From NCBI GenBank assembly GCA_031550525.1, contig JAVBON010000001.1, forward strand, positions 1-26,063: a DNA stretch of 26,063 nucleotides. Direction: 5' to 3'. Below, one piece after another: positions 7,079 through 15,014 of the stretch (position 1 is its first letter; the number at the start of each line of letters is the position of its first letter). The translations under genes were made by a program, and so were the position numbers. Source of the DNA: WRHT01 sp031550525 (GTDB lineage Bacteria > Desulfobacterota > Desulfovibrionia > Desulfovibrionales > Desulfovibrionaceae). Below the pieces are notes generated by a model, which saw only the letters and a program-made list of their open reading frames with translations, was not told the DNA's origin and did not search any database.

Positions 7079-7221
7079 TTGCGGGGTCAAGGGGCCTCGA
7101 AATAGCACTCCTGCTGGTTAGCTGACTTGCCAGCCAAAAACTGTTGTGCTTGTACGATGCGAGCTACCCCCTTGCGGGGTCCGGGGCGGTACCCCGGATC
7201 CCATAAATCTGGCTTCATCAA
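7079..7221 (+). repeat. Dispersed repeat R1, copy b, upstream of the citrate synthase-like gene
   Basis: The block from ttgcggggtcaagg to ctggcttcatcaa is nearly identical to the reverse complement of 9071-9294, except that it lacks an 8-bp duplication and about 100 internal bases. With that copy it forms an inverted pair bracketing the gene at 7262-9070. It fills most of the 225-nt gap 7037-7261 and contains no gene. Confidence 0.85.
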
Positions 7222-7261
7222 TATATGTATTTATAATATGTATTTATAACAGAGAAAAAAT

Positions 7262-9070
7262 ATGCCTTTACTGCACACCAAAAACAAATCTCTCGGCTTC
7301 AAGCTTAAAAACCGCAAAGATCCGCTGCTCTACCGCGATATGTTTCCATACACCAAGGTGGGCCGCGTGCATTTTGACGATGTAATGGTCATGCCCAACC
7401 CGGCGGACCCTATGTTTATTACCGATACCACCTTCCGCGACGGGCAGCAGGCCCGCCCGCCCTACACGGCCAAACAGATTGCCGAAATTTTTGATTTGCT
7501 CTACGAGCTGGGCGGCCGCAGCGGCCTTATACAGGCCACCGAATTTTTCATGTATTCCGAAAAAGACCGGCAGGCCATAGAGCTTTGCCGCGCCAAAGGC
7601 TACAAGTTCCCCCGCATAACCGGCTGGATACGCGCCAACATCAACGATCTTAAAATCGCCAAGAGTATGGAATTTGAAGAAGTAGGCATGCTCACCAGCG
7701 TGTCGGACTATCATACCTACCTGAAGCTGGGCTGGGACAGAAAACAAGCCTTTGACAACTATATAAAGATAGTGGAGCAGGCTCTGGAATGGGGCATTGT
7801 GCCGCGCTGTCATTTTGAAGACGTTACCCGCGCCGATATTTACGGCTTTTGCCTGCCCTTGGCCGAAAAACTCATGTCCATGTCCAAAGATGCCGGAATG
7901 CCGGTAAAAATACGTCTGTGCGACACCATGGGCTTTGCCGTGCCTTACCCTGGCGCCACCCTGCCCCGCTCGGTGCCAAGGCTGGTATGGTCTTTTATGA
8001 ACGAGGCCGGAGTGCCGGGCGAATGGCTGGAATGGCACGGGCACAACGATTTTCATAAAGTGCTGGTAAACGGAGCCACCGCCTGGCTATACGGTTGCGG
8101 CGGGGTTAACTCCAGCCTCTTGGGTTTTGGCGAGCGTACCGGCAACTCCCCGCTGGAAGCCATGGTTATGGAATATATATCCCTCACCGGCAACGACGCG
8201 GCCGCCAATACCCGCGTAATAGCCAAAATTGCCGACTACTTTTCCAAAGAGCTGGAATACGACATACCCGGCAACTACCCCTTTGCCGGGCGCGACTTTA
8301 ACGCCACCAGCGCGGGTGTGCATGTGGACGGTTTGGCCAAGAATGAGGAAATTTACAATATCTTCGATACCGAGTTAATCTTGGACCGCCGGGTGCCCAT
8401 TATTATTACCGACAAATCAGGTCGCGCCGGAGTGGCGTACTGGATTAACCACGAGCTGGGCCTTGAAGGCGACAAGAAAGTGCAAAAAACCCACCCGGCC
8501 GTGGGCAAAATATACGAGCGCATCAACGCGGCCTACGAAAAAGGGCGCAACACCTCCTTCTCCAACAAGGAAATGCTGGCCCTTACCAGGCGCCACATGC
8601 CGGAACTGTTCATATCCGACTTCACCCGCCTGAAGCAGATTGCCAGCGACTTGGCTGCGGAACTCCTCACCCGCCTGGCCGCCGAATGCAAAATGAGCGG
8701 CGGCGGAGAAGAGAAATACCCTTGGATGGCCCAGGTGGTGCACGATTATCCTTTCATTCAGTATATGTATCTTACCGACACGGAAGGAAAGCTGATGGCC
8801 GCCGCCATTACCGACCCGGCCTACAAGGAAAACTACGACAAGCTCCCCATAGGTTACGACTTTTCCCAGCGCCAGTGGTTTGTAAAGCCCATCCACAGCG
8901 GGGCTTTGCACGTTACCGACCTGTACCAGTCGCACTTTACCGAAAAGCTCATTCTCACGGTATCCGCCCCCGTTACTGACGAAAATGACAACATTACCGG
9001 CATAATAGGCGCGGATATTCAACTGGAAGAGTTGCTCAAGCGCGGCGAAGACATATTGGACGAGAAATAA
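7262..9070 (+). CDS. Re-citrate synthase-like HMGL-family protein with C-terminal Cache-type sensor domain
   Basis: 602 aa. Residues about 50-400 are an HMGL (isopropylmalate/homocitrate synthase) TIM barrel. It has the catalytic entry motif DTTFRDGQQ (Arg59, Asp60) and the metal site HGHND (His259, His261), plus NSSLLGFGERTGNSPLEA. Among such enzymes it most resembles Re-citrate synthase, which condenses oxaloacetate and acetyl-CoA in clostridia and Desulfovibrio that lack the Si enzyme. As I recall, D. vulgaris encodes such a protein close to dsrAB. Residues about 480-600 form a Cache/PDC-like fold (VHDYPFIQYMYLTDTEGKL, YDFSQRQWFVKPIHSG, TGIIGADIQLEELL). No membrane helix is present, so this would be a cytosolic ligand sensor on an enzyme. 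The exact acyl acceptor (citrate or homocitrate) is not proven by sequence. Confidence 0.85.
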   Translation: MPLLHTKNKSLGFKLKNRKDPLLYRDMFPYTKVGRVHFDDVMVMPNPADPMFITDTTFRDGQQARPPYTAKQIAEIFDLLYELGGRSGLIQATEFFMYSEKDRQAIELCRAKGYKFPRITGWIRANINDLKIAKSMEFEEVGMLTSVSDYHTYLKLGWDRKQAFDNYIKIVEQALEWGIVPRCHFEDVTRADIYGFCLPLAEKLMSMSKDAGMPVKIRLCDTMGFAVPYPGATLPRSVPRLVWSFMNEAGVPGEWLEWHGHNDFHKVLVNGATAWLYGCGGVNSSLLGFGERTGNSPLEAMVMEYISLTGNDAAANTRVIAKIADYFSKELEYDIPGNYPFAGRDFNATSAGVHVDGLAKNEEIYNIFDTELILDRRVPIIITDKSGRAGVAYWINHELGLEGDKKVQKTHPAVGKIYERINAAYEKGRNTSFSNKEMLALTRRHMPELFISDFTRLKQIASDLAAELLTRLAAECKMSGGGEEKYPWMAQVVHDYPFIQYMYLTDTEGKLMAAAITDPAYKENYDKLPIGYDFSQRQWFVKPIHSGALHVTDLYQSHFTEKLILTVSAPVTDENDNITGIIGADIQLEELLKRGEDILDEK

Positions 9071-9294
9071 TTGATGAAGCCAGATCTGTAAGATCTGGGG
9101 CGCGAAAGAGCATCGCCAACAGGTATTGCTTGCCTTATGCTTATCGGCGCTAAATTGTTGCGCTTTGTCAAAACGAGCCACACCGGACCCCGCAAGGGGG
9201 TAGTTCGCATCGTACAAGCACAACAGTTTTTGGCTGGCAAGTCAGCTAACCAGCAGAACAGCAGGAGTGCTATTTCCAGGCCCCTTGACCCGCA
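9071..9294 (-). repeat. Dispersed repeat R1, copy a (longest)
   Basis: It begins on the base after the citrate synthase-like stop codon (ttgatgaagccagatctg...) and ends ...ccttgacccgca. Its reverse complement contains every block seen in the other copies, including tgtggctcgttttgacaaag and cgataagcataaggcaagc. It is the best reference copy. It has no TIRs that I could match and no long conserved reading frame. Confidence 0.85.
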
Positions 9295-9326
9295 TAAGTG
9301 TATTAATTAGGTTTTTCAATAAGTTT

Positions 9327-9364
9327 AAGCAGCCGGCATGTTCAAAATAGCATGCCGGCTGCTT
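9327..9364. terminator. Terminator-like hairpin
   Basis: aagcagccggcatg (9327-9340) pairs perfectly with catgccggctgctt (9351-9364) around a 10-nt loop, 257 nt after the citrate synthase-like gene. The T-run on the plus strand is short. It may terminate plus-strand transcription, minus-strand transcription of the small ORF at 9342-9566, or both. Confidence 0.55.
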
Positions 9365-9566
9365 TGTATAGCACAATAAAATGCGCCATCTTTTTGTAAA
9401 GGCCGCTGGAATATTGTTCCAGCAATCGAAGAAAACTGCAAAGACCAATTGCGGCCAAACCCAGCCGCGCCCGAATGCCTTCAATGCCACTTTCTAATGT
9501 AAACGCTGTCTTTTCAAACTGATAAGATATTTTTTTACAATTTTCATCTAAAGAAAAATTATCCAC
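9342..9566 (-). CDS. Doubtful small ORF, unrecognised
   Basis: 74 aa with a GTG start. A central hydrophobic stretch (LGLAAIGLCSFLRLLEQY) could be one membrane helix or an amphipathic helix. A weak purine-rich site (cggaaag) precedes the GTG. The stop falls inside the hairpin at 9327-9364. It is the only open frame in the 320-nt gap before the next plus-strand gene and is less GC-biased than its neighbours. It is listed because the space is otherwise empty. It may be a gene remnant. Confidence 0.3.
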   Translation of the reverse strand: MDNFSLDENCKKISYQFEKTAFTLESGIEGIRARLGLAAIGLCSFLRLLEQYSSGLYKKMAHFIVLYKAAGMLF

Positions 9567-9614
9567 TTTCCGATAGTTATATCATAAGTAACTTTGAAAG
9601 ACCGGAGCAACGTC

Positions 9615-10298
9615 ATGAGCATAATCGACGCTCTCGCATCTCTGGAAGGGTCAGAATCTCTCCTCCAATCTCTTTATACGGAGCAACTGAAAGGCGGCGA
9701 AAATACCAAGGTGGAGGAATCCGTAACGGCCGCAGCCACCGTCGTCATGCGGCCGGAGGATGAAATCCGTATTTCGGAAAACGCCCGCAGCGCCCAATTT
9801 AACGCCGTGCAAGGCAATTTTGTGCGTTATGGCGACGCCAAATCCAACTCCAAATACATAGAAAGCACGCTTTCAGATTTTGGCCGCCAAGCCATTATAG
9901 AAGCGCAAGAACAAAAAAGCTTCGTGAACCAGCTCGACCAGCTTGCCGCCTTTGTCACTTCCGATAACCCCACCGTGTTTGAAAAACAGATAGAAGAAGC
10001 CGTACGCAGAAAGCGCGACAAAGACGTTTATGAGGAAATTGAAAAAGCAAGCGGAGAAATGCAGGATGAACTGGAGCAAGCAACCGCTGAGGCAACCGCA
10101 CCCAAAAATGCCGAAGGCGAGCCCGTAACCACCGCCCCCGTGCCCGGCGAAGGCGCCTCCGAAGCCCCCGACATAGCGCCGGAGCCGCAAAGCTCCCCGA
10201 GCGCGGCTGAAACCGCCAAAGCACAAGTAGCACAGCAGGCGGAAATAGCTGTGGAGGCAGCCCTGCCGGAAACGGTGCAGATTGATGTATTCGTTTAG
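9615..10298 (+). CDS. Unrecognised Ala/Glu/Pro-rich protein
   Basis: 227 aa from the ATG at 9615. That start is preferred because ggag lies 7 nt upstream; an alternative TTG at 9594 adds 7 residues. The N-terminal half is helical and ordered-looking (MSIIDALASLEGSESLLQSL; RISENARSAQFNAVQ; SKYIESTLSDFGRQAII). The middle is a highly charged coiled-coil-like region (EKQIEEAVRRKRDKDVYEEIEK). The last 90 residues are low-complexity Ala/Pro/Glu and probably disordered. There is no signal peptide, membrane helix or Cys. The ISENAR-type motif is reminiscent of short helices in flagellar-associated proteins, but that is weak and I assign no function. A clear hairpin follows the stop. Confidence 0.7.
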   Translation: MSIIDALASLEGSESLLQSLYTEQLKGGENTKVEESVTAAATVVMRPEDEIRISENARSAQFNAVQGNFVRYGDAKSNSKYIESTLSDFGRQAIIEAQEQKSFVNQLDQLAAFVTSDNPTVFEKQIEEAVRRKRDKDVYEEIEKASGEMQDELEQATAEATAPKNAEGEPVTTAPVPGEGASEAPDIAPEPQSSPSAAETAKAQVAQQAEIAVEAALPETVQIDVFV

Positions 10299-10312
10299 CA
10301 CAAACCGCTCAC

Positions 10313-10347
10313 ACTATAATCCCCGGCCATGGACCGGGGATTATAGT
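10313..10347 (+). terminator. Terminator-like hairpin after the 227-aa gene
   Basis: actataatccccgg (10313-10326) pairs perfectly with ccggggattatagt (10334-10347) around a 7-nt loop, 15 nt past the stop codon. Only a weak T-rich tail follows (tagttagttgg). Confidence 0.55.
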
Positions 10348-10375
10348 TAGTTGGTAAACCCTGGTTTTACTAAAA

Positions 10376-10604
10376 TTGCGGGGTCAAGGTGGTTCACGAT
10401 TAGCACCTCCACAGTCCTGCTCGCTGTATAACTCGTCAGCCCCAAAATGTTGTGCTTTTGCGATACGAGCTACATTTGCGGGTCTTGGCGTCTAATTCCG
10501 CAGGAAAGCGGAATTAGACGCCGGAATGAAATGACGGCGCCCCAAAGGGGTGAGACGCGGGGCGCGCCGAATCAGCCCAAATTTCATAACATCTGGCTTC
10601 ATCC
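10376..10604 (+). repeat. Dispersed repeat R1, copy c, hybrid with E2 sequence
   Basis: It begins gcggggtcaaggtgg, keeps tgttgtgcttttgcgatacgagctac, and ends aacatctggcttcat like the R1 copies at 7079 and 9071. The interior instead carries a 15-bp perfect inverted repeat (10487-10501/10508-10522). It also has a stretch (ggggtgag...gccgaatca) that matches the E2 copy near 14,670. It looks like an insertion of, or recombination between, two repeat families. It occupies most of 10299-10660, where no gene was seen. Confidence 0.65.
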
Positions 10605-10651
10605 CCTAGGCGTTGTTTCTAAAAAGCGTCTTTTTAGAAACAACGCCTAGG
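10605..10651. terminator. Perfect 21-bp inverted repeat at the end of the glycosyltransferase gene
   Basis: Bases 10605-10625 pair perfectly with 10631-10651 around the 5-nt loop gcgtc. It lies 9 nt past the glycosyltransferase stop on the minus strand. The upper stem is AT-rich with five A:T pairs next to the loop, unlike a standard intrinsic terminator. It may act as a terminator or be a palindromic repeat. Confidence 0.5.
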
Positions 10652-10660
10652 CCTTGCCCA

Positions 10661-11755
10661 TCAGCGCCGCAGGGCATGCAGCATGTTCTCCACGGGGCGG
10701 CCGTTGTACATGCGGCGTATTTCTTTAGGTTCCGGCAGCTTGCCTTGTTCAAACACGGCGTCCACCAGGTCGGCAAAGGCAGATGTTTCATCCTCTTCGG
10801 TGCGCCCGCGCACAAAGGCCAAACCTGCTTTGCGCATGTTTTCGCGCAGGGCCTCGTCGTCCAGCAGCTTGATTATGGCGGTGGCTATGGCTTGCGGCGT
10901 TTGCCTGGCCAGCAGTATGGTGTTGTCGCGGTAGTCGTAAAGGGTGTTTTCCCGCCATAAATCAACTACAGGCAACCCTGCGGACATCATCTCGAAAGGC
11001 ACCCGCGAAGGGTTGGTGGCGGAAAGACAAACCCCGACGCGGCAGTTGTTGTACAAGGCATTGCACTCCGGCAGCGAGAGCAGCCCCAAATGCTCAAAAC
11101 CTGCCGGAAAACGCGTCTCTTCCCTCTTGGGCGTGCCAAACAGAAAAACCCTTGCCTCAGGGCGCAGGGCACGCGCTATTTCCAGCGCCTCCAGGCCAAG
11201 GGCCGCGCAACGCCGCTCTTTTTCCGGCTGATATACAAAACAAACTGCGGGTTCCGTGGCCGCCTCTTCCAGCGGTTTATAGATATTGCGGTTTACGCCG
11301 AAGTCGTAATAGCTGGCCCGCGCCCCGTGCGCCTCGCTAAGCTTGCGCGCAAGAAAACGGCCTATGGTAATAGCCTCCAGCCCGTATTGGTAGGACATTT
11401 CCGCCCCGCAGGCCGAGGAACCGGCAGGGTACATCCACACCTCATAGTCTTGGCAGAAATAGAGTTTTTTTGTTTTGAAAGGCAAACCGGCCACCAGCCC
11501 GGCTGAAGGCCAGATGGTGGCAAAAACCGCGTCGCACGGCTCCACCATATGCCAGCCCAGACGCACATGCTCAAAATCATACCCGTAGGCGTCGCGTATG
11601 GCCCCCCGCGCCGACTCCGCCGAAGAGGCCCGGCTGGCCGCGTACAACACGCAGCTATAGCCGCGCTCCTCCAAGGCTTTGGCATGCGCGAGCACGGTGC
11701 GTTTGCCCCCGGAACCGGCCGAAATTTCAGGTATAAGCCAGGCTACTGTTTTCAT
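10661..11755 (-). CDS. Glycosyltransferase, WsaF-like (GT4-type, GT-B fold)
   Basis: 364 aa. The N-terminal half shows a GT-B first domain: VAWLIPEISAGSGGKRTVLAHAKALEERGY and then FCQDYEVWMYPAG...SYQYGLEAITIGRFLA. The QDYEPWFYP-type block is characteristic of WsaF-like rhamnosyltransferases. The C-terminal half holds the nucleotide-sugar-binding domain with LGLLSLPECNALYNNCRVGVCLS and PFEMMSAGLPVVDL, in which Glu of the FEMM motif is the usual sugar-nucleotide contact. It probably adds a sugar to surface polysaccharide or O-antigen. The donor and acceptor cannot be read from sequence. No other polysaccharide genes are nearby, which is unusual for this family. The ATG at 11755 has a purine-rich site (gaggaag) just upstream. 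Inverted-repeat DNA lies on both sides. Confidence 0.85.
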   Translation of the reverse strand: MKTVAWLIPEISAGSGGKRTVLAHAKALEERGYSCVLYAASRASSAESARGAIRDAYGYDFEHVRLGWHMVEPCDAVFATIWPSAGLVAGLPFKTKKLYFCQDYEVWMYPAGSSACGAEMSYQYGLEAITIGRFLARKLSEAHGARASYYDFGVNRNIYKPLEEAATEPAVCFVYQPEKERRCAALGLEALEIARALRPEARVFLFGTPKREETRFPAGFEHLGLLSLPECNALYNNCRVGVCLSATNPSRVPFEMMSAGLPVVDLWRENTLYDYRDNTILLARQTPQAIATAIIKLLDDEALRENMRKAGLAFVRGRTEEDETSAFADLVDAVFEQGKLPEPKEIRRMYNGRPVENMLHALRR

Positions 11756-11764
11756 ATGCTTCCT

Positions 11765-11800
11765 CTGATGGATAAAGCCAGATTATGAGATCTGGGGTGG
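11765..11800 (-). repeat. R1 remnant
   Basis: gataaagccagattatgagatctggggtgg matches the first 35 bases of the R1 copy at 9071 (gatgaagccagatctgtaagatctgggg) with a few differences. Only this end of the element is present. Confidence 0.5.
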
Positions 11801-11801
11801 A

Positions 11802-11936
11802 GACGCGAATTTTAGGCCAGGGATAATACTCTGACGGTACAGCCCTATACTAAAACAGACGCTTTACACAGTACAAGGGGCAAAAGACGCTTTTACAAAC
11901 AGCTCCTGGCCCACTGCGCCTTTATATTCGCGTGTC
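11802..11936. repeat. Imperfect long inverted repeat between glycosyltransferase and kinase genes
   Basis: gacgcgaat...aggccagg (11802-11822) is complementary to cctggcc...attcgcgtgtc (about 11904-11936), giving a fold spanning about 135 nt. The loop contains two similar 'agacgctttta' stretches. It separates two minus-strand genes and may be a terminator for the kinase transcript or a decayed mobile element. The gap 11756-11960 shows no other feature. Confidence 0.4.
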
Positions 11937-11960
11937 ATGCCCGCGTATCGCTGGCTGGAC

Positions 11961-14366
11961 CTAAAGCAGCGTGGGCGGCGGCGGGCCGGAGAGCAAAAAA
12001 TGCTCCAGGGTTTGGCGCAGCACATCCACATCTATGGGTTTGGATACATGCGCGCGCATGCCCAGCTTGCGGCAGCGCTCGCGGTCTTCGTCCAGGGCGT
12101 GCGCGGTAAGGGCAACTATAACCAGCTCCTTGTAATTCGGGTTGTCCAAAAGGCTTTGCGCGGCCTGGTAGCCGTCCATAACCGGCATTTGCAGGTCCAT
12201 AAGCACAATGTCAAAGGGCGGCCGGTGGCCTTGGGCAAAAGCGGCATCCACCGCCGTCAGGGCTTCTCCGCCATGAGCGGCGGCACTGACTTGCAGCCCC
12301 ATTTCCTCCAAAAGCTCAATGGCGACCTGCGTGTTGACGATATTATCTTCAACCAGCAAAATTCTACACCCTTGCAGATTATGCCGGGCAACCGCCACAC
12401 TGGTGGCGTCGGCTTCCGGCACGCTCACGGGCGCCGCATTTTCTCCATGGTTTTCGCCAGGTTCAGCCATGGTAAAGCCCATTCCGTGTGCTTCGGCGGC
12501 ATCCGCAAGCCCCAAAACCATACTGAACATCACACTCGTGCCTTTGCCCGGCTCGCTGCGCATCTCCACCCTGCCGTGCATAAGCTCCACAAGACGTTTT
12601 ACCAGAGCCAGGCCCAAGCCGGCGCCGCCGTATTCGCGTGTGGAGGAATTATCGGCCTGCAAAAAGGGGTCGAAAATGCTGCCCAGCTTTTCAGGCGAAA
12701 TGCCTATGCCGGTATCCGCAACCTCAAAGCGCACTTCGGCCTTGCCCGCCTCAAGCCTCAGCAGCCCAGCCTTAACGGTTATGCTGCCGGATGTGGTAAA
12801 TTTGAAAGAATTGCTCAACAGGCTCACAAGCACCTGCCGCAAACGCGCGGCATCGCCCGTAACCAGTTCCGGCAGGGCCGGATCCGCTTCAAGAATCAGC
12901 TTAATGCCCAAATCCTCGCTGCCGGCATGGAATGACGCGAGCGTATCATTCAACAACCAGCGCAGATTAAAGGCGCTTTCTTCCATGTCCAACGCGCCGC
13001 GCTCAATGTTGGAAAAATCCAGTATATCGCTGATAATGCGCAAAAGAGAAACCGCCGCCGTATTCGCTTTGCCCGCGTAATCGTACTGTTTGGCATTCAA
13101 AGGGGTTTTAAGCAGCAGTTGCGTAAAGCCTATAATGGCATTCATCGGCGTGCGAAGCTCGTGGCTTATATTTGCCATAAATTCGCTTTTGGCCCGGCTG
13201 GCCTGTTGCGCGTTATCCACACGCTGTTGCAGGGTGTAAATAACCACGCGCAAAGCCTCAGCCAGCTCGCCGGTCTCGCCCCCGGCCCGCACCGCGAGCT
13301 TTTCATTCAAATCGGCCCGCAAGGTTTCCGATGATTCATACTCGCCGCCGGATATAATTTTGGAGGCGGCAACCAGTTCTTCCATGGGGCGCACTATGGA
13401 GCGCGCCAAAAGCACGCCTACCGCCGACACCACGCAAAACAACAGCACGGCGCACAGCAGCAGCCAGCGCAACAGCCGGTAGCTGGAGGCCATAAGCTCA
13501 TCGTGGTCAAAAACCACGGCCAGCTTCCAGCCAAGGTTGGCTATGCTGTGCGTTACGATATACTTCTTCCGCCCGTTCTCGTCCGTGCCGGTAAACTGCC
13601 CGTCGGGGCTGCCCGCCACTTCCTTCCACAGGGCCGAAACTTCCGCAGCCCGCATGCCCGCGCGCTCCGGCGCCGCGCCATCGGCCAAAATGCCGCCGTT
13701 ACGGTCCAGCGTCACAAGATAACCGGTATCAAACACCTTTCTCTCGCTAAGGTAGGCCGTAATGCTCTCCAGGCTGTAGTCCACGCCCAGCACGCCCATA
13801 AACTGATCATCCAGCTCATGGACCTTTACAAGTATGCTGCAAACCATCTGCCCTTCAAAAGAGCGATATGGCGAAGTATATGTAACCTTTTTACCGCTTG
13901 CCGCCCCCTCCTTATACCAAGTGGTGAGGCGCGGGTCGAAACCGCCCGGCAGCGCGCCGCCCTCCGGCGCTTCCGTATACTGCCCGTCGCGGTTGCCTAT
14001 ATAAATATTCTTGTAGTTGTTGTTACTGCGCACCACCCGTATAAACTCGTCATAAACAAGCTGCTCGTAGTGGGTGAGGCGCTGGTGCAAAAGCTTGGTG
14101 GGAAAAGAGGTCTCAAGGTAGGACGAAAGGTTGCCGTACGAAATGCGCACCAGATCAAGCCCGGCCAGATAGCTTATGCTCATTGCCCCCGGCTCGGTAA
14201 AAGTATTTATGCTTTCTTCCACACGATCCAGTTGGCTGACGGCCTGCGCGTGAAAATGCCGCTCTTCGGAGGCGCTAAGGTAAAAGAAAATAATACAGCA
14301 AATGCTGCCCAGCGCCAGCGCCAAACAAAGCGAAAATGCTATAATCAGCCTGGAGCGAATGGTCAT
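11961..14366 (-). CDS. Hybrid sensor histidine kinase (Cache-HAMP-HisKA-HATPase-REC)
   Basis: 801 aa from the ATG at 14366, preceded by ggaagg. A TTG at 14378 would add four residues. TM1 (LIIAFSLCLALALGSICCIIFF) and TM2 (LLRWLLLCAVLLFCVVSAVGVLL) flank a periplasmic double-Cache domain with DPRLTTWYKEGAASGKKVTYTSPY and VLGVDYSLESI. HAMP follows, then HisKA with the phosphorylated His402 (NISHELRTPMN). HATPase shows LLSNSFKF, DTGIGIS and GGAGLGLALVKRLVELM. The C-terminal receiver has phosphoacceptor Asp724 (LMDLQMPVMDG) and Lys in SKPID. Cache domains usually bind small organic acids or amino acids outside the cell. There is no adjacent DNA-binding response regulator or HPt protein on this strand. 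The output may run through the HPt of the other hybrid kinase nearby, but that is inference. Confidence 0.93.
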   Translation of the reverse strand: MTIRSRLIIAFSLCLALALGSICCIIFFYLSASEERHFHAQAVSQLDRVEESINTFTEPGAMSISYLAGLDLVRISYGNLSSYLETSFPTKLLHQRLTHYEQLVYDEFIRVVRSNNNYKNIYIGNRDGQYTEAPEGGALPGGFDPRLTTWYKEGAASGKKVTYTSPYRSFEGQMVCSILVKVHELDDQFMGVLGVDYSLESITAYLSERKVFDTGYLVTLDRNGGILADGAAPERAGMRAAEVSALWKEVAGSPDGQFTGTDENGRKKYIVTHSIANLGWKLAVVFDHDELMASSYRLLRWLLLCAVLLFCVVSAVGVLLARSIVRPMEELVAASKIISGGEYESSETLRADLNEKLAVRAGGETGELAEALRVVIYTLQQRVDNAQQASRAKSEFMANISHELRTPMNAIIGFTQLLLKTPLNAKQYDYAGKANTAAVSLLRIISDILDFSNIERGALDMEESAFNLRWLLNDTLASFHAGSEDLGIKLILEADPALPELVTGDAARLRQVLVSLLSNSFKFTTSGSITVKAGLLRLEAGKAEVRFEVADTGIGISPEKLGSIFDPFLQADNSSTREYGGAGLGLALVKRLVELMHGRVEMRSEPGKGTSVMFSMVLGLADAAEAHGMGFTMAEPGENHGENAAPVSVPEADATSVAVARHNLQGCRILLVEDNIVNTQVAIELLEEMGLQVSAAAHGGEALTAVDAAFAQGHRPPFDIVLMDLQMPVMDGYQAAQSLLDNPNYKELVIVALTAHALDEDRERCRKLGMRAHVSKPIDVDVLRQTLEHFLLSGPPPPTLL

Positions 14367-14547
14367 GTGGCCTTCCAACGCGACTAAACAGTGTGCTGCA
14401 ATATTAACGCCTTAACCAAACTCGCCTTGAAGTATGGCTGTAATATAGCCAAGAACGTCCCGATTGGCAAAAAAATACTGCTTTCGCCGGTACTGAACCC
14501 CTAATATTGCAAATTCTTTCGCATCTGGCCCAGATAGTGCGGTCACA

Positions 14548-14776
14548 AGAAGGATTTTTGCTCTCTGCCCAAAAAAACGGCTGTTATTGAGGGAGTGCGC
14601 TTTTACGGCACCCGGCCGACAATTATGCAGGAATGCGAATTGGACGCGGGCAACGCGAGGGCTCCGCAGGGGTGAGGCACAGGACCTGCCGAATCAAATG
14701 AAAAGACTTTTTGACGCTGGCAAAACAGGCGCGGCCTGTGCGAGGCAAAAAGACCCTCGGGACTACACTATCTAGA
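14548..14776 (+). repeat. Structured intergenic element E2, copy b (long form)
   Basis: The 5' part (gaaggatttttgctc...ctgccc...gagggagtgcg) matches 74-121. The 3' part (gaggcaaaaagaccctcgggactacactatctag) matches 170-198. ggatttttgc can again pair with gcaaaaagacc at the far end, so the long stem is conserved although the interior differs. An open frame at 14587-14775 lies wholly inside the repeat and is not considered a gene. Confidence 0.55.
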
Positions 14777-14886
14777 AGAGGCGATGCACAGGACGTGCCC
14801 CGCCAAATGTAAAACTATTTTAACGCGGACAGAGCAGGCGCGGCCTGTGCGAGGCAAAAAGGCCCTCGCGACCACGCTGTCTAAAG
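14777..14886 (+). repeat. E2 3' half, tandem copy c
   Basis: A direct, diverged duplication of 14,665-14,776. Shared blocks include aggcgcggcctgtgcgaggc (identical over 20 nt), aaaagccctc-like sequence and a ctgtctaaag end. Together with copy b it fills most of the 648-nt gap 14,367-15,014. The remainder (14,367-14,547) shows no feature. Confidence 0.6.
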
Positions 14887-15014
14887 TGAAAATAACCCTA
14901 TCCGCGTACGCAAGATCACAGCCTATAATTGTCTAATCCTTTACCTGAAAGCTTTTTTCTTCTATATACAACAGAGTACGCCAAAATTTGCGAAAAACTC
15001 CAAAGGAGACAAAT

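Noticed and set aside
14587..14775. 62-aa plus-strand open frame
   Set aside because: Lies wholly within the E2 repeat and has no recognisable protein character.
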